From assembly GCA_043228905.1 (NCBI GenBank), contig JBHGNT010000005.1:4960001-5024000 (forward strand): a stretch of 64,000 bases of DNA. Direction: 5' to 3'. A program made the translations under genes and the position numbers. This DNA comes from Azolla caroliniana (lineage: Eukaryota > Polypodiophyta). The notes below the pieces were generated by a model. That model worked only from the letters and a program-made list of their open reading frames with translations. It made no database searches and was not told where the DNA came from. Positions 9,643 through 19,847 of this stretch are shown here, piece after piece; within the stretch, counting starts at the first letter, position 1, and the number at the start of each line of letters is the position of its first letter.

Positions 9643-12600
9643 TCAAGCATTAAATAGAGAGACCTCCCCTAATATGTGCTCATGAACCTCTTGGGGGACC
9701 TTGTAGACAGTGTTGTATCCCTTAACCTTGTGCTTTGCTTGAGTCATATTGAATTTGATCGCAAGAATGGCATCAACGTAGATTATTGCGATGGGTGCTT
9801 CTTTTAGTAATGCATATGTGTTCTTGCACTGCGGCAACTTTGCATAATAGTTTCCATACACGACAGACTCACCAACGTTGAAATTGTTGCCCCAGCCATC
9901 CCTCACCACTTCTTTCAATAATGTCTTTCCTTGCTTGCACACCACAATGTAGTAGTCTTCTAAATCTTCATTCTGAGGAGATTTGAGCACTGCAAAATGA
10001 TCTCCAACTTCCAATAAAACTGCCAAGTCTTGATTTTGGTTGTAGTATACAATATCGTTTGAATGCACATCATCTTCAATATCATCTTGTCGTTCAGGCT
10101 CAAGCTTCTGCAACTTCCAGGGCTCCACGATTGATAGGTTGATGCATTTATCCCAAGCTTCATCTATACACATGGAACAAAAGCATGATAAACTACGTAG
10201 TAACAATTGTGTTGTGTCCTTGCGGCTAAACCCTAACACACAATGGGTGCTGCGTGTGCCTTTCACGGTTTTACAACCATATGATTTAGTTCTATCGACC
10301 TCATCAGCGCGAACTTCAACAAACAATCTGTTCTTACCATCATTTGACATCTTCCATGTTAGCCACTGCACAACATCATGTGCATTTTGTAGCTTAGCAC
10401 CATTATTATCCAACTGCTCACTTGTAAGGGCACGTTTGATCACAGCCCCCGCGCCATCATGCTCTCCTTTTCCATGTCCAGACCCGAAGTAATTCCATTG
10501 CATACGAATGTTGAATAAGGAGAAATACCTGCTTTTGTAACTCAGGTTTCCAACAAAATTAGTACTATGTTGTCAATAGAGAGTACTACACTTCCATTAA
10601 TACTGGCATCCATTTAATACTAACTTAGTATGGATATAACTTAGTACTAACTTAGTCTGGTTTATACTATGAGTACAAGATGAGTACTTTACATCCCCTT
10701 GTATAGTACAATGTGTCTATGGAGAACCCTTCACATGGATTAAAACATAATTAGTACAATTCTCTTAAGGACGGACAATACTATAAGTACAAGATGAGTA
10801 CTTTACATCCTTTTGTAAACACAACATAGTACAGAAGCAACACACAACATAGTACAATGTGTCTATGGAGAACCCTTCACATTGATTAGTCGATACTTAG
10901 TACAATTCTTAGTACTAACTTAGTCTGGTTTATACTATGAGTACAAGATGAGTACTTAACATCCTCTTGTATAGTACAATGTGTCTATGGAGAACCCTTC
11001 ACATGGATTAAAACATAATTAGTACAATTCTCTTAAGGACGGACAATACTATAAGTACAAGATGAGTACTTTACATCCTTTTGTAAACACAACATAGTAC
11101 AGAACCAACACACAACATACTACAATGTGTCTATGGAGAACCCTTCACATTGATTAATCGATACTTAGTATGGATATAACTTAGTACTAACTTAGTATGG
11201 TTTATACTATGAGTAGAAGATGAGTACTTTACATCCTCTTGTATAGTACAATGTGTCTATGGAGAACCCTTCACATGGATTAAAACATACTTAGTACAAT
11301 GCTCTTAAGGACGGACAATACTATGAGTACAAGATGAGTACTTTACATCCTCCTGTAAACACAACATAGTACAGATACAACACACAACATAGTACAATGT
11401 GTCTATGGAGAACCCTTCACATGGATTAAAACATACTTAGTACAATGCTCTTAAGGACGGACAATACTATGAGTACAAGATGAGTACTTTACATCCTCCT
11501 GTAAACACAACATAGTACAGATACAACACACAACATAGTACAATGTGTCTATGGAGAACCCTTCACATGGATTAAAACATACTTAGTACAATGCTCTTAA
11601 GGACGGACAATACTATGAGTACAAGATGAGTACTTTACATCCTCCTGTAAACACAACATAGTACAGATACAACACACAACATAGTACAATGTGTCTATGG
11701 AGAACCCTTCACATGGATTAAAACATAGTACAAACAAAATTAGTATGCATGCATCCATTCACAAGTGCAAGATTCGAATAGTTACAAACATAATTAGTAT
11801 GCATCCATGTGAATAGTACTGTTTGTTAATAATTACAAACATAATTAGTATGCATGCACTAACACAAGAATTACTTCCTTACACATTGCATGGTAAGTAC
11901 TAAACATATGGATTAAAAATTACCTGGCGATAAAGTAGAACGATCGTGCCGCCTTAAACTGCGAGGCAGCACCATCAGACCAAACCCAATGACGGTTAAA
12001 GGTTACCCCTAGAGAAAATAAATCTGCATGGTGAAGCTTAAAACAATGTTGAACAAATAGTGTATCATGCTTTTTATCATCTGAAATGTAAAATATTGAT
12101 TTCTTATGTAACTCACCGTCTTGCCTCCAATAGCAAATATGCACAAGTATTGTACATTGATCATTGTACCAATGCATTGATTGAACCTCATTCTGAACTT
12201 TAAATGTATAGTTTTCTGCAAAGTCAATAACAGATACGATGACACCCGTTGGTAAGTTATTAATACATTCCTTGAATTGTGAATTTTGCCAATAACTCCG
12301 GAAGTTATGTGGAATGAACTCCCCAAGTTGTTTCTTAAATTCTGAGACAAGGGTAGCAGCACATGTCTCCTTATATACTTCCTTGATACGCTTAGTTACA
12401 ACTCCCTTGCCAATATTTTCAGTCACATACTCTAAATATTTCCATTTCACGATATGACTGTTTCCCAAATCAAGCTCCTGCATACAAAATAATGGTAGCG
12501 GACAAACCTTACATGTTCTTAATAGACATGTACGACGATGCCACTCACATGATGGTTCTTTTTCACAAACACAAGACCTCCATAGCTCAGAAACAGATGC

Positions 12601-13571
12601 ATAAGTCATGTTTCGTGCATTACACCTATTATCCTCCCCATTTGGTCTACATATCTCACAAGTGCAGACACATAATTCCCCGTGTATACCCTTACAATCA
12701 GTACGCATTGCATTCACGGCTAGCCTTAACATGTCCATCTTCACATGGTACACACAACAACATGTATTCCTCTCATTTAATTTTCTAACATAAAATGGTT
12801 TCAAACCTTGGAACTTGCGGAATCCAACAGTCAAGCTTGGATGTTGATCTTTAAAGTTCATGTACAATTCAGCCTACATCAACCAATATATATAGCAAAC
12901 ATTAATATACAGTTGGTCAAAACACAAAGTTATGGAATGTGAAATGATATAAAAAAATGGAATACCTCTGTCATCTCCAAGAAGTGTCTAGGGTGAATCT
13001 GGTACTTACCCTGACTTATTCGTTGTCTACACACGTCCTTCTTATTTGGTGAGACACGCGTATTTTTGGCCCAAAATGAATCCACTTTCTCAATAATCTC
13101 TTGAGATAAGGCATCACATCGTCGTCTACGTCCCAACCCCATCCACTTGAATTTGTTTGAGTGTATATTTTGGCGATGTTTCCTCAAGTTCCTTCTTTGA
13201 ATACCCAGGGCTAAGGCAACTTTAGTATCACTATATTTTTTTCCTCTCGCACCGTTCACAACCATGTGTAGGGCTGCCCTCTTTGCAGCAAGTTTGTCTA
13301 AGCTCTCTACACCTTTCACTAAGTCTAGGGATGACTTCATAGACTCTACAATCTCTTCTGAAACACATTGGTCCCTAAATTTTATTCTCTCCATGTCTTC
13401 ATTCAAACTTTGATGGTGTAACACTCTACAGATAATATCCCTACGATCCTCTTCACTAAATCTCTTTGTTATTTCTACCAAATAACGGACTATGTGAAGA
13501 ACCACTCGTCTCTTAGTCCTTTCAGATATGCATGAGTTACTTGACAACTCACTCTCGTTAGGAACCCCCAT
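9643..13571 (-). CDS. DDE/RNase H-type transposase of the GGGT element (three exons, 813 aa)
   Basis: Exons on the minus strand are 13571-12966, 12873-11924 and 10528-9643. Junctions are GT/AG, phases agree, and the total is 814 codons with the stop. The N-terminal part has a helix-turn-helix-like segment around residues 115-145 (DTKVALALGIQRRNLRK). A cysteine-rich, probably zinc-binding region follows at about 240-326. The core has VIDFAENYT (D419), WSDGAASQFK (D502) and, across the second intron, SGHGKGEHDG (E541 or D543). The order and spacing fit a DDE/D catalytic triad. A C-terminal part (about 650-740) could be a small beta-barrel chromatin-reader-like fold, which is a guess. From memory, SDG-QFK and HGKG-DG motifs occur in uncharacterised transposase-like proteins of animals, but I do not assign a superfamily. 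It presumably cuts and joins the element ends in the nucleus. Confidence 0.8.
10529..11923 (-). repeat. Tandem array (about 146-bp unit) filling intron 2 of the transposase gene
   Basis: The landmark GTCTATGGAGAACCC starts at 10714, 10861, 10981, 11128, 11254, 11401, 11547 and 11693. The spacing is 146-147 bp in the homogeneous right part, and 147 alternates with 120-126 in the left part. Each unit carries several AGTAC or AGTACT motifs. The last three intervals (from 11254 on) look the most recently amplified. Confidence 0.9.
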
Positions 13572-13652
13572 TCGGTCACTAGATTTATCCGCAAAAATTA
13601 AGTGGCTTGCAAAAGTAGTTAATGTTATATAGACTCAACCAAGAAAACACAG

Positions 13653-14246
13653 TCAAATGTTTTTAAATGTGGCCTGCAAAGTGAAAGATATTTCGTTTCA
13701 AACATTAGAATTACATATCAAATATGACAATTGTCAGTTCTAAAATTTTTGTACTGAAATATGAAGAAATGTAACATTTTAGTACTGAAAATAAAAAAAA
13801 CGGTTTGGTGAAAGGAACCTCCAATGGTGGACGGAGCGTTGGATATGCCGCCTCGATTTGGTGGAAGGAACCTCCAATGCCGCCTCGATTTGGTGGAAAA
13901 AGCCACAAATCACCACGACACCAAATCAAATGTTTTTAAATGTGGCCTGCAAAGTGAAAGATATTTCGTTTCAAACATTAGAATTACATATCAAATATGA
14001 CAATTGTCAGTTCTAAAATTTTTGTACTGAAATATGAAGAAATGTAACATTTTAGTACTGAAAATAAAAAAAACGGATGGAAGGAACCTCGAATGGATGG
14101 AGGGGGCGTTGGATATGCCGCCTCGATTTGGTGGAAGGAACCTCCAATGGTGGACGGAGCGTTGGATATGCCGCCTCGATTTGGCGGAAGGAACCTCCAA
14201 TGCCGCCTCGATTTGGTGGAAAAAGCCACAAATCACCACGACACCA
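13653..14246. repeat. 273-bp direct duplication in right subterminal region
   Basis: The block starting TCAAATGTTTTTAAATGTGG at 13653 is repeated at 13926 with almost no changes. The adjoining GGAGCGTTGGATATGCCGCC and CCGCCTCGATTTGG segments recur several more times up to about 14246. It lies upstream of the transposase ATG (13571), so it belongs to the promoter or leader. Confidence 0.85.
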
Positions 14247-14729
14247 ACTTCAATGGATGGATGTAAGAAAGTCGTTGTCGAAGAAGTCACTATTGGCTGC
14301 TACCAACAGTCTCTGTACCTCGACCTAAACCCTAACAAAAACAGAAACCCTAAAAAAATCAGAAATCCTCAACTTAAACGCTCAAAACAGACATGGATGT
14401 CTGAGATTTAGATTGGAGGAAATCAGAAACTGAACATGGATCTGTGATGAAAAGCTCAGAGGGATAGAGGAAGAGGAGTATGAGGGGAACCGCCAAAACG
14501 ACGTGAGGGGAAGCGCCAAAATCGACGTGAGGGGAAAATAGCCCCCAAAATGGAATGAACATCTCCTCACCTGTTCCCCCCACTCCTTCTACAATAAATG
14601 ACACTTGTACTACAGTCACCCCACTCTCCAAAATCGATTTTCTTTTTCTCTGATTTTTTTTTTTTGAATTATTCATACTAACAGTACTAAAAGTACTGAC
14701 AATTTTTGTGGCCAAAAACAGTACTTTTC

Positions 14730-14755
14730 TGGTACACCGTAGCGTGCTTCTACCC
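14730..14755 (-). repeat. Right terminal inverted repeat
   Basis: This is the reverse complement of the left terminus with two mismatches. AGTACT palindromes lie just inside at 14720-14725, 14692-14697 and 14683-14688, mirroring the left-end copy at 2636. Confidence 0.88.
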
Positions 14756-14759
14756 CTCT
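14756..14759. repeat. Target-site duplication, right copy (CTCT)
   Basis: CTCT lies directly after the ACCC right terminus and is followed by AAGATTGGGGGAG. That continues the 118-bp flank repeat interrupted at 2591. Confidence 0.8.
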
Positions 14760-15757
14760 AAGATTGGGGGAGTATGTGTAGGCACATGTAAAAATTAGGA
14801 TCTATTTACTAAGGATGGCAATGGGATATCTAAAAATATCCACTTCATTAATGGAAGGAAATCTCCCATTTTTGACACACATTGCCCTAATGAGTGCGTG
14901 TTCACACATAGAAGGTGTGGGATTAAATTTGTTAACCCGACACACCCCTTCAAACTCAATAGTGGATGACAAGCTTGGTTTTCCTTCACTCACCATGAAA
15001 ATTGGTGGGTCAAGGGGTTGTAAGCCAAGCATTGTCGATATTTGTTTGAGTTTGTCGAGTGTAAGAGATTTGTTGCAAGCTATGTGCAAGTCAATGTTCA
15101 TGGAGGTGTCCCACCATAATGTTTTGCCTAAAGAGAATTTCTAGCAATCCTAGTGTGTCAAAGTGACCTAAGCATTGATCCATAACAACCTCTGATCGAT
15201 GGCTTGTCCTTGTTAATTCAAACCCAAGCAACAAATAAATTGTGCATAAACCGATCTACGCCATTATGGTTGTGCACCTTATTATATTCCTATATATAAG
15301 AGCAAATCAATTGTGCGATTAGTAGGTGGAGATGAGTTCCCAAGATCCTCCATGGGGTCGTGTTCACTTTTAATGAGTTGTTAACTTGTTAACTAGTGCA
15401 TTGCAAGACTTTCATTTCAAAGTCCTAGTTTTGCCCAATGACTCTACTCCTAAAACGTTTTTTTCATTGATTGGAATTACTTAGTAACTAAAGCAAAGCA
15501 TCATCATAGGTAGTTTCTCATTGAGTGTTAATTTGTGAGACTTGTATTAGGCATCCTTCTCTATTTGTATTATCAATTATGAAGGAACGTGTTGAACAAT
15601 TTCACAACAATCTTATGACATGCGAGGAGCTTAGCCATGTACTTGGAAGTTATGTTTAATGTCCATCCTCAATCCTGGAACTCCGTGGGAGAGGCGAATT
15701 CATTCCATGTGCTTGAAAGCTATTGCTTTTTGGTTGAAAATTAAGTACTCAATGCAT

Positions 15758-15793
<36 letters not shown>

Positions 15794-16499
15794 TCTCTCT
15801 CTCTCTCTCTCTCTCTCCCCACCCTTTTGTGTGTGTGTGTGTCTAAGGAGCTTATAGGGCAAGAAGACAACCAACTTAGGAGTAATGTAGCAAACTAGAG
15901 TGTCCCACTCTATCATCATCAACTACAACTTGTGCCCCTTAGAGATTTGAAAAACAAGCAAATGGTTCATCCAAAAAAGCAGCAAACAAATAAACAAGCA
16001 TATATGTCATACATAGACAGAAAGAGTAAACTGGATTAGGACAAAAGGGAGTAGTCACAACGTGAATGAGTAAAACAGACACATTTTGGGTTAAGATGCC
16101 AGAGAGGATATGGACTCAAAAAAGAAGAAGAAGAAGAAGAAGAAGAAGAAGAAGAACAGGGGAGCTAACTAACTAAAGCAGAAAGACGGGAAATGTGTTA
16201 CAAAATGGATCTAGACGGGTAGTAGGTAAGACTATCTATCGGATAGGATAGGGATTTGGATAGGGATATAGGGATATGGATAGAGCAGACAAAAGAGTGG
16301 ATTAGGAATTGATAGAGATGTATGGTCACAATCCATGGTTTGTTAGGGTATATGGTTTAATGTGAAGACGACAACAAATTCAATGGAGTGAGAAGAGCCC
16401 AAAGAAGAAGAAGAAGAAGAAGAAAAGGAGATCACACCATAGAGATGGGGCCAGAGGGGAAAGAGCTAAGAAGAAGAAGAAGAAGCCCATCCATGGCTT

Positions 16500-16531
<32 letters not shown>

Positions 16532-17241
16532 CTCAGAGAAAAAGACAAACCATAAAACAGATGCTCACACAAAAAATGGGGGCCCAATCTTTTCTGTGTT
16601 TTTTTGTTGATTGATTTTCTCATATTATTTTTATTTTTATTGTTCATGTTAATGATATGTATAATGTATGTATCTCTACCCTTCTGTTATTTGTTTTGCT
16701 GTACGAATTGATGCTTTTTTGGCGGGAAATCGTACCACGGATTGACTTTTTCCAAGCCCTCGAAAAGTCAATTCTTCCATTAGTTTATATCATATGCACA
16801 CATTTTGTATTCCATTCTCTTCTTCTTCTTCTTCTTCTTCTTCCGAAGCTCAGGAACACTAAATAAAACAATAAAACAGAGTAAATAGCATTCCTCCCAG
16901 TCTCGTCCTAATCCGTCTCTTCATTTCATCCTTAATCATCCATCGCCTCCTTAATCACCCCCTGATTGTACCATCCCACCTTCCAATCATTCATTCTTCA
17001 CTAAATTGCACATTAAACCCCTTCTCTCAAGTATACATATTATTCCAATCCTCTAATTAGGGCACACCATCCCATTGATGGCTACTAATCACCTCCATTA
17101 ATTAGTAGTCACACAACCCATTGTCGCTTACTTGGAGCATACTAAAATACCCGTCCATCGGTTTAAGCCGAATCCATTAACCTCCCCCCACTCAATAATA
17201 ATCATCATCTCTAAAGATTTGTCCCATAATTACTAATAGAA
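14760..17241. other. Spacer with many microsatellites, no gene seen
   Basis: The 118-bp flank repeat resumes at 14760. Simple repeats include (GT)n at 15763-15792, (CT)n at 15793-15817, (GT)n at 15829-15841, (GAA)n at 16121-16156, (GAA)n at about 16403-16422, (CA)n at 16501-16527 and (TTC)n at 16818-16843. Open frames over these are compositional. The last 350 bp may hold the SAUR promoter and leader. Confidence 0.6.
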
Positions 17242-17808
17242 ATGGCAGGGGATGGCGATAGTCGATGCCATTCATCGTTTCCACGATGCCGATCAACCAC
17301 ACCTCACGCATCGCCCTGGCCTGCTAATTACAGCCTTTGCAATCGGTTAACGAGATGCATATCGCGATCGAGATCATGTTTATTACATCGTCCGAAGCAA
17401 GGGGGTGCGAATTATCTAAGAGATCCTCCGAAAGGGTACTTGCCGATTTGCATAGGAGTACATAACTACCGCGTAAATGATGGAGGCGGGGGAAAATGTA
17501 ACGAAGAAGGCGAGAAGTGTCGGGAGGGTATGTGTTGTCGTGGGTCACAATGTAAGGGGCAGATTGAGTGTGGGTCCAATGGCACCGTGAGAAGGTACCT
17601 GGTGAAGGTAGGGCAGCTCAACCATCCCGTAATCGCGAGCCTTCTACGCAGGACTGCGGAAGAGTTCGGGTACTCGCGCCATGGTGCCCTACAACTCTTC
17701 TGTGACCCTCAAACCCTCGATGACATACTCCGCCTTCTAGCCATCGAGCCTACACTACGACGAAGACGAATGCGACATGCCTCGGGCTTGATTCACCTCC
17801 TCCATTAA
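17242..17808 (+). CDS. SAUR: SAUR-family small auxin-up RNA protein with a six-cysteine insertion
   Basis: This is a single-exon gene of 188 aa, the usual architecture for SAURs. The conserved domain is recognisable in two halves. PKGYLPICIGV (63-73) corresponds to the family's PKG-x5-VG start. RRYLVKVGQLNHPVIASLL (117-135), EEFGY (140-144) and LQLFCD (150-155) correspond to the RRFVVP, NHPLF, EEFG and LxIPC segments. Family members act at the plasma membrane or in the cytosol; many inhibit PP2C.D phosphatases and so promote acid growth, which is family knowledge. Between the halves sits a 36-residue insert with six cysteines (C86, C93, C98, C99, C104, C110) where most SAURs have a few residues. 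The N-terminal 60 residues are basic and Ser/Arg-rich. The start is the only ATG that precedes the domain by a normal distance. Direct auxin regulation is not shown by the sequence. Confidence 0.82.
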   Translation: MAGDGDSRCHSSFPRCRSTTPHASPWPANYSLCNRLTRCISRSRSCLLHRPKQGGANYLRDPPKGYLPICIGVHNYRVNDGGGGKCNEEGEKCREGMCCRGSQCKGQIECGSNGTVRRYLVKVGQLNHPVIASLLRRTAEEFGYSRHGALQLFCDPQTLDDILRLLAIEPTLRRRRMRHASGLIHLLH

Positions 17809-19651
17809 ATTATACATGTTCCTCCACTGTTACTGTTGTATCATCACTCTATTCCCTGCAGAAAATCATTGAACACCACCTCATTCATGATCTTGGTGGA
17901 CATATTGGATGTTTAATCCCTCTAGTGCCATGGGGGGAGTGTCAAAGACTTGTCAAAAGTGGTTTGTTTTATGTGTGTATTGGGTCTCTAGTCCATGTCT
18001 CTCTTATTAGTGGGGAATTGATGTCTTTCCTTAAGTTCATGCCTCTTTATCATACTGGGAAGTATGCCCAACTATGTCATGTCAACCGCTAATCCATATA
18101 AATTAGTATCGCGATGGGCTTGACACCCTATTCATACTTAGTCTAGGGTTTCGATCACCACCAATGCTTAATTATTTTCCCTTTCTCGTGTCGGGGGTTT
18201 AACAATGTAAATTTCCCACTTCTAGGGTTTCGCCAAATCTTGATCTCATGTTGTAATGCTAGAGTTTATTTAATGTTATAAGGGGCTTTCTTCTTTGGTT
18301 ACGGTTTGTAGAATTACTTGGTCACATTCTCCATAACGTATCGAGATTCCCTACCTTGTGAACATTCTGTATCAATCCATATAAACTCATATAGTTTGGC
18401 ATCACCTTTGTCAAGGTTTGTCGTTATCATTTATCGACTTGCTTTATAATTATACATGTACAAATAGTTTTGATCATAAAAAGTTATGTTTGATTCACAT
18501 TGTAATTGAAAAGCCCTTGTCATATTAAAGCCTTGGCTCCGCTACCTTACATATGTTGGTTAACTACTTACAATAAGACTAGTAATGTTGATACAAACAA
18601 GCCTTATAATAATATTACTGTCACAACATAGTTCCCCAAGTGTAAACCCTACTTTGCAAGAGATTGTTTGCTTTATAGTTCCACTTAATTTATAAAGGTT
18701 GTTGATGAAATGTACGCGCATGGTGCTAGCATATAAAGGAAACTTCCACACGATTACATGCCAACCTCAAATTCATTTATGTTAGTTAAGCACTTGGAGC
18801 AAATTCATTACTTCGACATTGGCATGGTCATTCAAAAAATACTTCACATTTTGATGTGATGTATTGATGAATATGCAACTTCAACTCAAATATCATTCAT
18901 GCTTATCTCATTGCTAATTGTTTATATGGAACCTCACTTAAAACTGTTAAATATTTTAACGCTTCTAGTGGATTATTTCATACTTGACTAGTCATTTTGT
19001 CGTCATGCAAAACATATAGGCCATAAAGGTGATGTAATTCCAGGACACTTAAATCGTTTCTTGTCGATTTTGTTTTTTGTGTATTCCTCCATATAACAGA
19101 ATGTTAATATACTTTGGTTCAATGTAGTTCCCTATCACGATAATATCAGAGTTTGTCAGAGTTATGGTTATTGTGTGAATATTTTTGCACGCAAAATGTG
19201 ATCAATGATTATGTTGAATGGTAATCCATCCACGTGTGCCATTTATGTTTGTGATTTACAAAGTACCATGGCATGGTGCAAGAAGTTGAATGCAAAGATT
19301 GTGAGCGAAGGATGGGATGAGATATTCTAATTTAATTCACCATTTAAAGGGAAAGGATCAAGAGTTTTGTCTTATTATTCTATTTAAAATTTTGTTTACT
19401 TCCATTGGTTGGAGAGGGTCAATCAAATGCAAGATACATGCACTTAGACATGTTGGAATATGAACTTATCTAGAAGCTTTCAATATTTTAGGCCACTTGT
19501 TCTAAATAATACATTAGTGATGCCTCCTTCAATCAAAGTACTACTAATTTTAATAATATTGCTATGCTTATCGCATGTCTTGATCCTTCTATCATCATCA
19601 TTATGTATCTACAAACCCAATTATTCCTTACGTTTTATGGATACCTTCAAG

Positions 19652-19847
19652 ATATTACACTGGATTCCAATTGCATGGTGCCTATATCAAATTGTTTAAA
19701 AAACAATGGGGATTGTTCCATGTGGTTGTAATGTTTGGTATTATTCAAAGGTATTACACTGTATTCCAATTGTGTGGTGCCTATATCAAAGTGTTTCAAA
19801 AACAATGGGGATTGTTCCATGTGGTTGTAATGTTTGGTACCAACCTC
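19652..19847. repeat. About 99-bp tandem duplication (copy A)
   Basis: The unit starting ATTACACTGGATTCCAATTG at about 19653 is repeated as ATTACACTGTATTCCAATTG about 99 bp later. The same pair occurs in copy B at about 33166-33360. I see no gene here. Confidence 0.75.

Larger units (their letters stand above)
2592..14755. mobile_element. Complete two-gene DNA transposon, GGGT termini, CTCT target duplication
   Basis: The ends are 26-bp inverted repeats with two mismatches (2592-2617 and 14730-14755), starting GGGTMGAAGCAYGCTACGGT. CTCT flanks them directly at 2588-2591 and 14756-14759. Flank joined across one CTCT gives GCCTCTAAGATTG, which is exactly the uninterrupted sequence at about 2468 in the neighbouring tandem copy, so the boundaries are well supported. 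Inside are two convergent genes: a RING-H2 protein on the plus strand and a DDE-type transposase on the minus strand. Both reading frames are open once introns are removed, so the copy may be autonomous and fairly young. Four-base duplications are known in several DNA-transposon superfamilies (Sola and Ginger are examples), but I do not recognise this terminus or assign a family. A MULE, hAT, CACTA or Helitron is not supported by the ends or proteins. Confidence 0.9.

Noticed and set aside
10139-10492. Plus-strand frame of 117 codons
   Set aside because: It is the antisense of transposase exon 3, whose minus-strand frame has clear motifs.
10714-11710. CRISPR-like regular repeats
   Set aside because: The repeats are about 146-bp tandem units without unique spacers, inside an intron in a plant genome.
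2592-14755. Classification as CACTA, MULE, hAT or Helitron
   Set aside because: The ends are not CACTA, the target duplication is 4 bp rather than 3, 8 or 9, and no transposase, helicase or hAT dimerisation motifs of those groups are seen.
14795-15144. Overlapping frames on both strands right of the transposon
   Set aside because: No domain is seen, and the overlapping frames in both directions do not support a gene.
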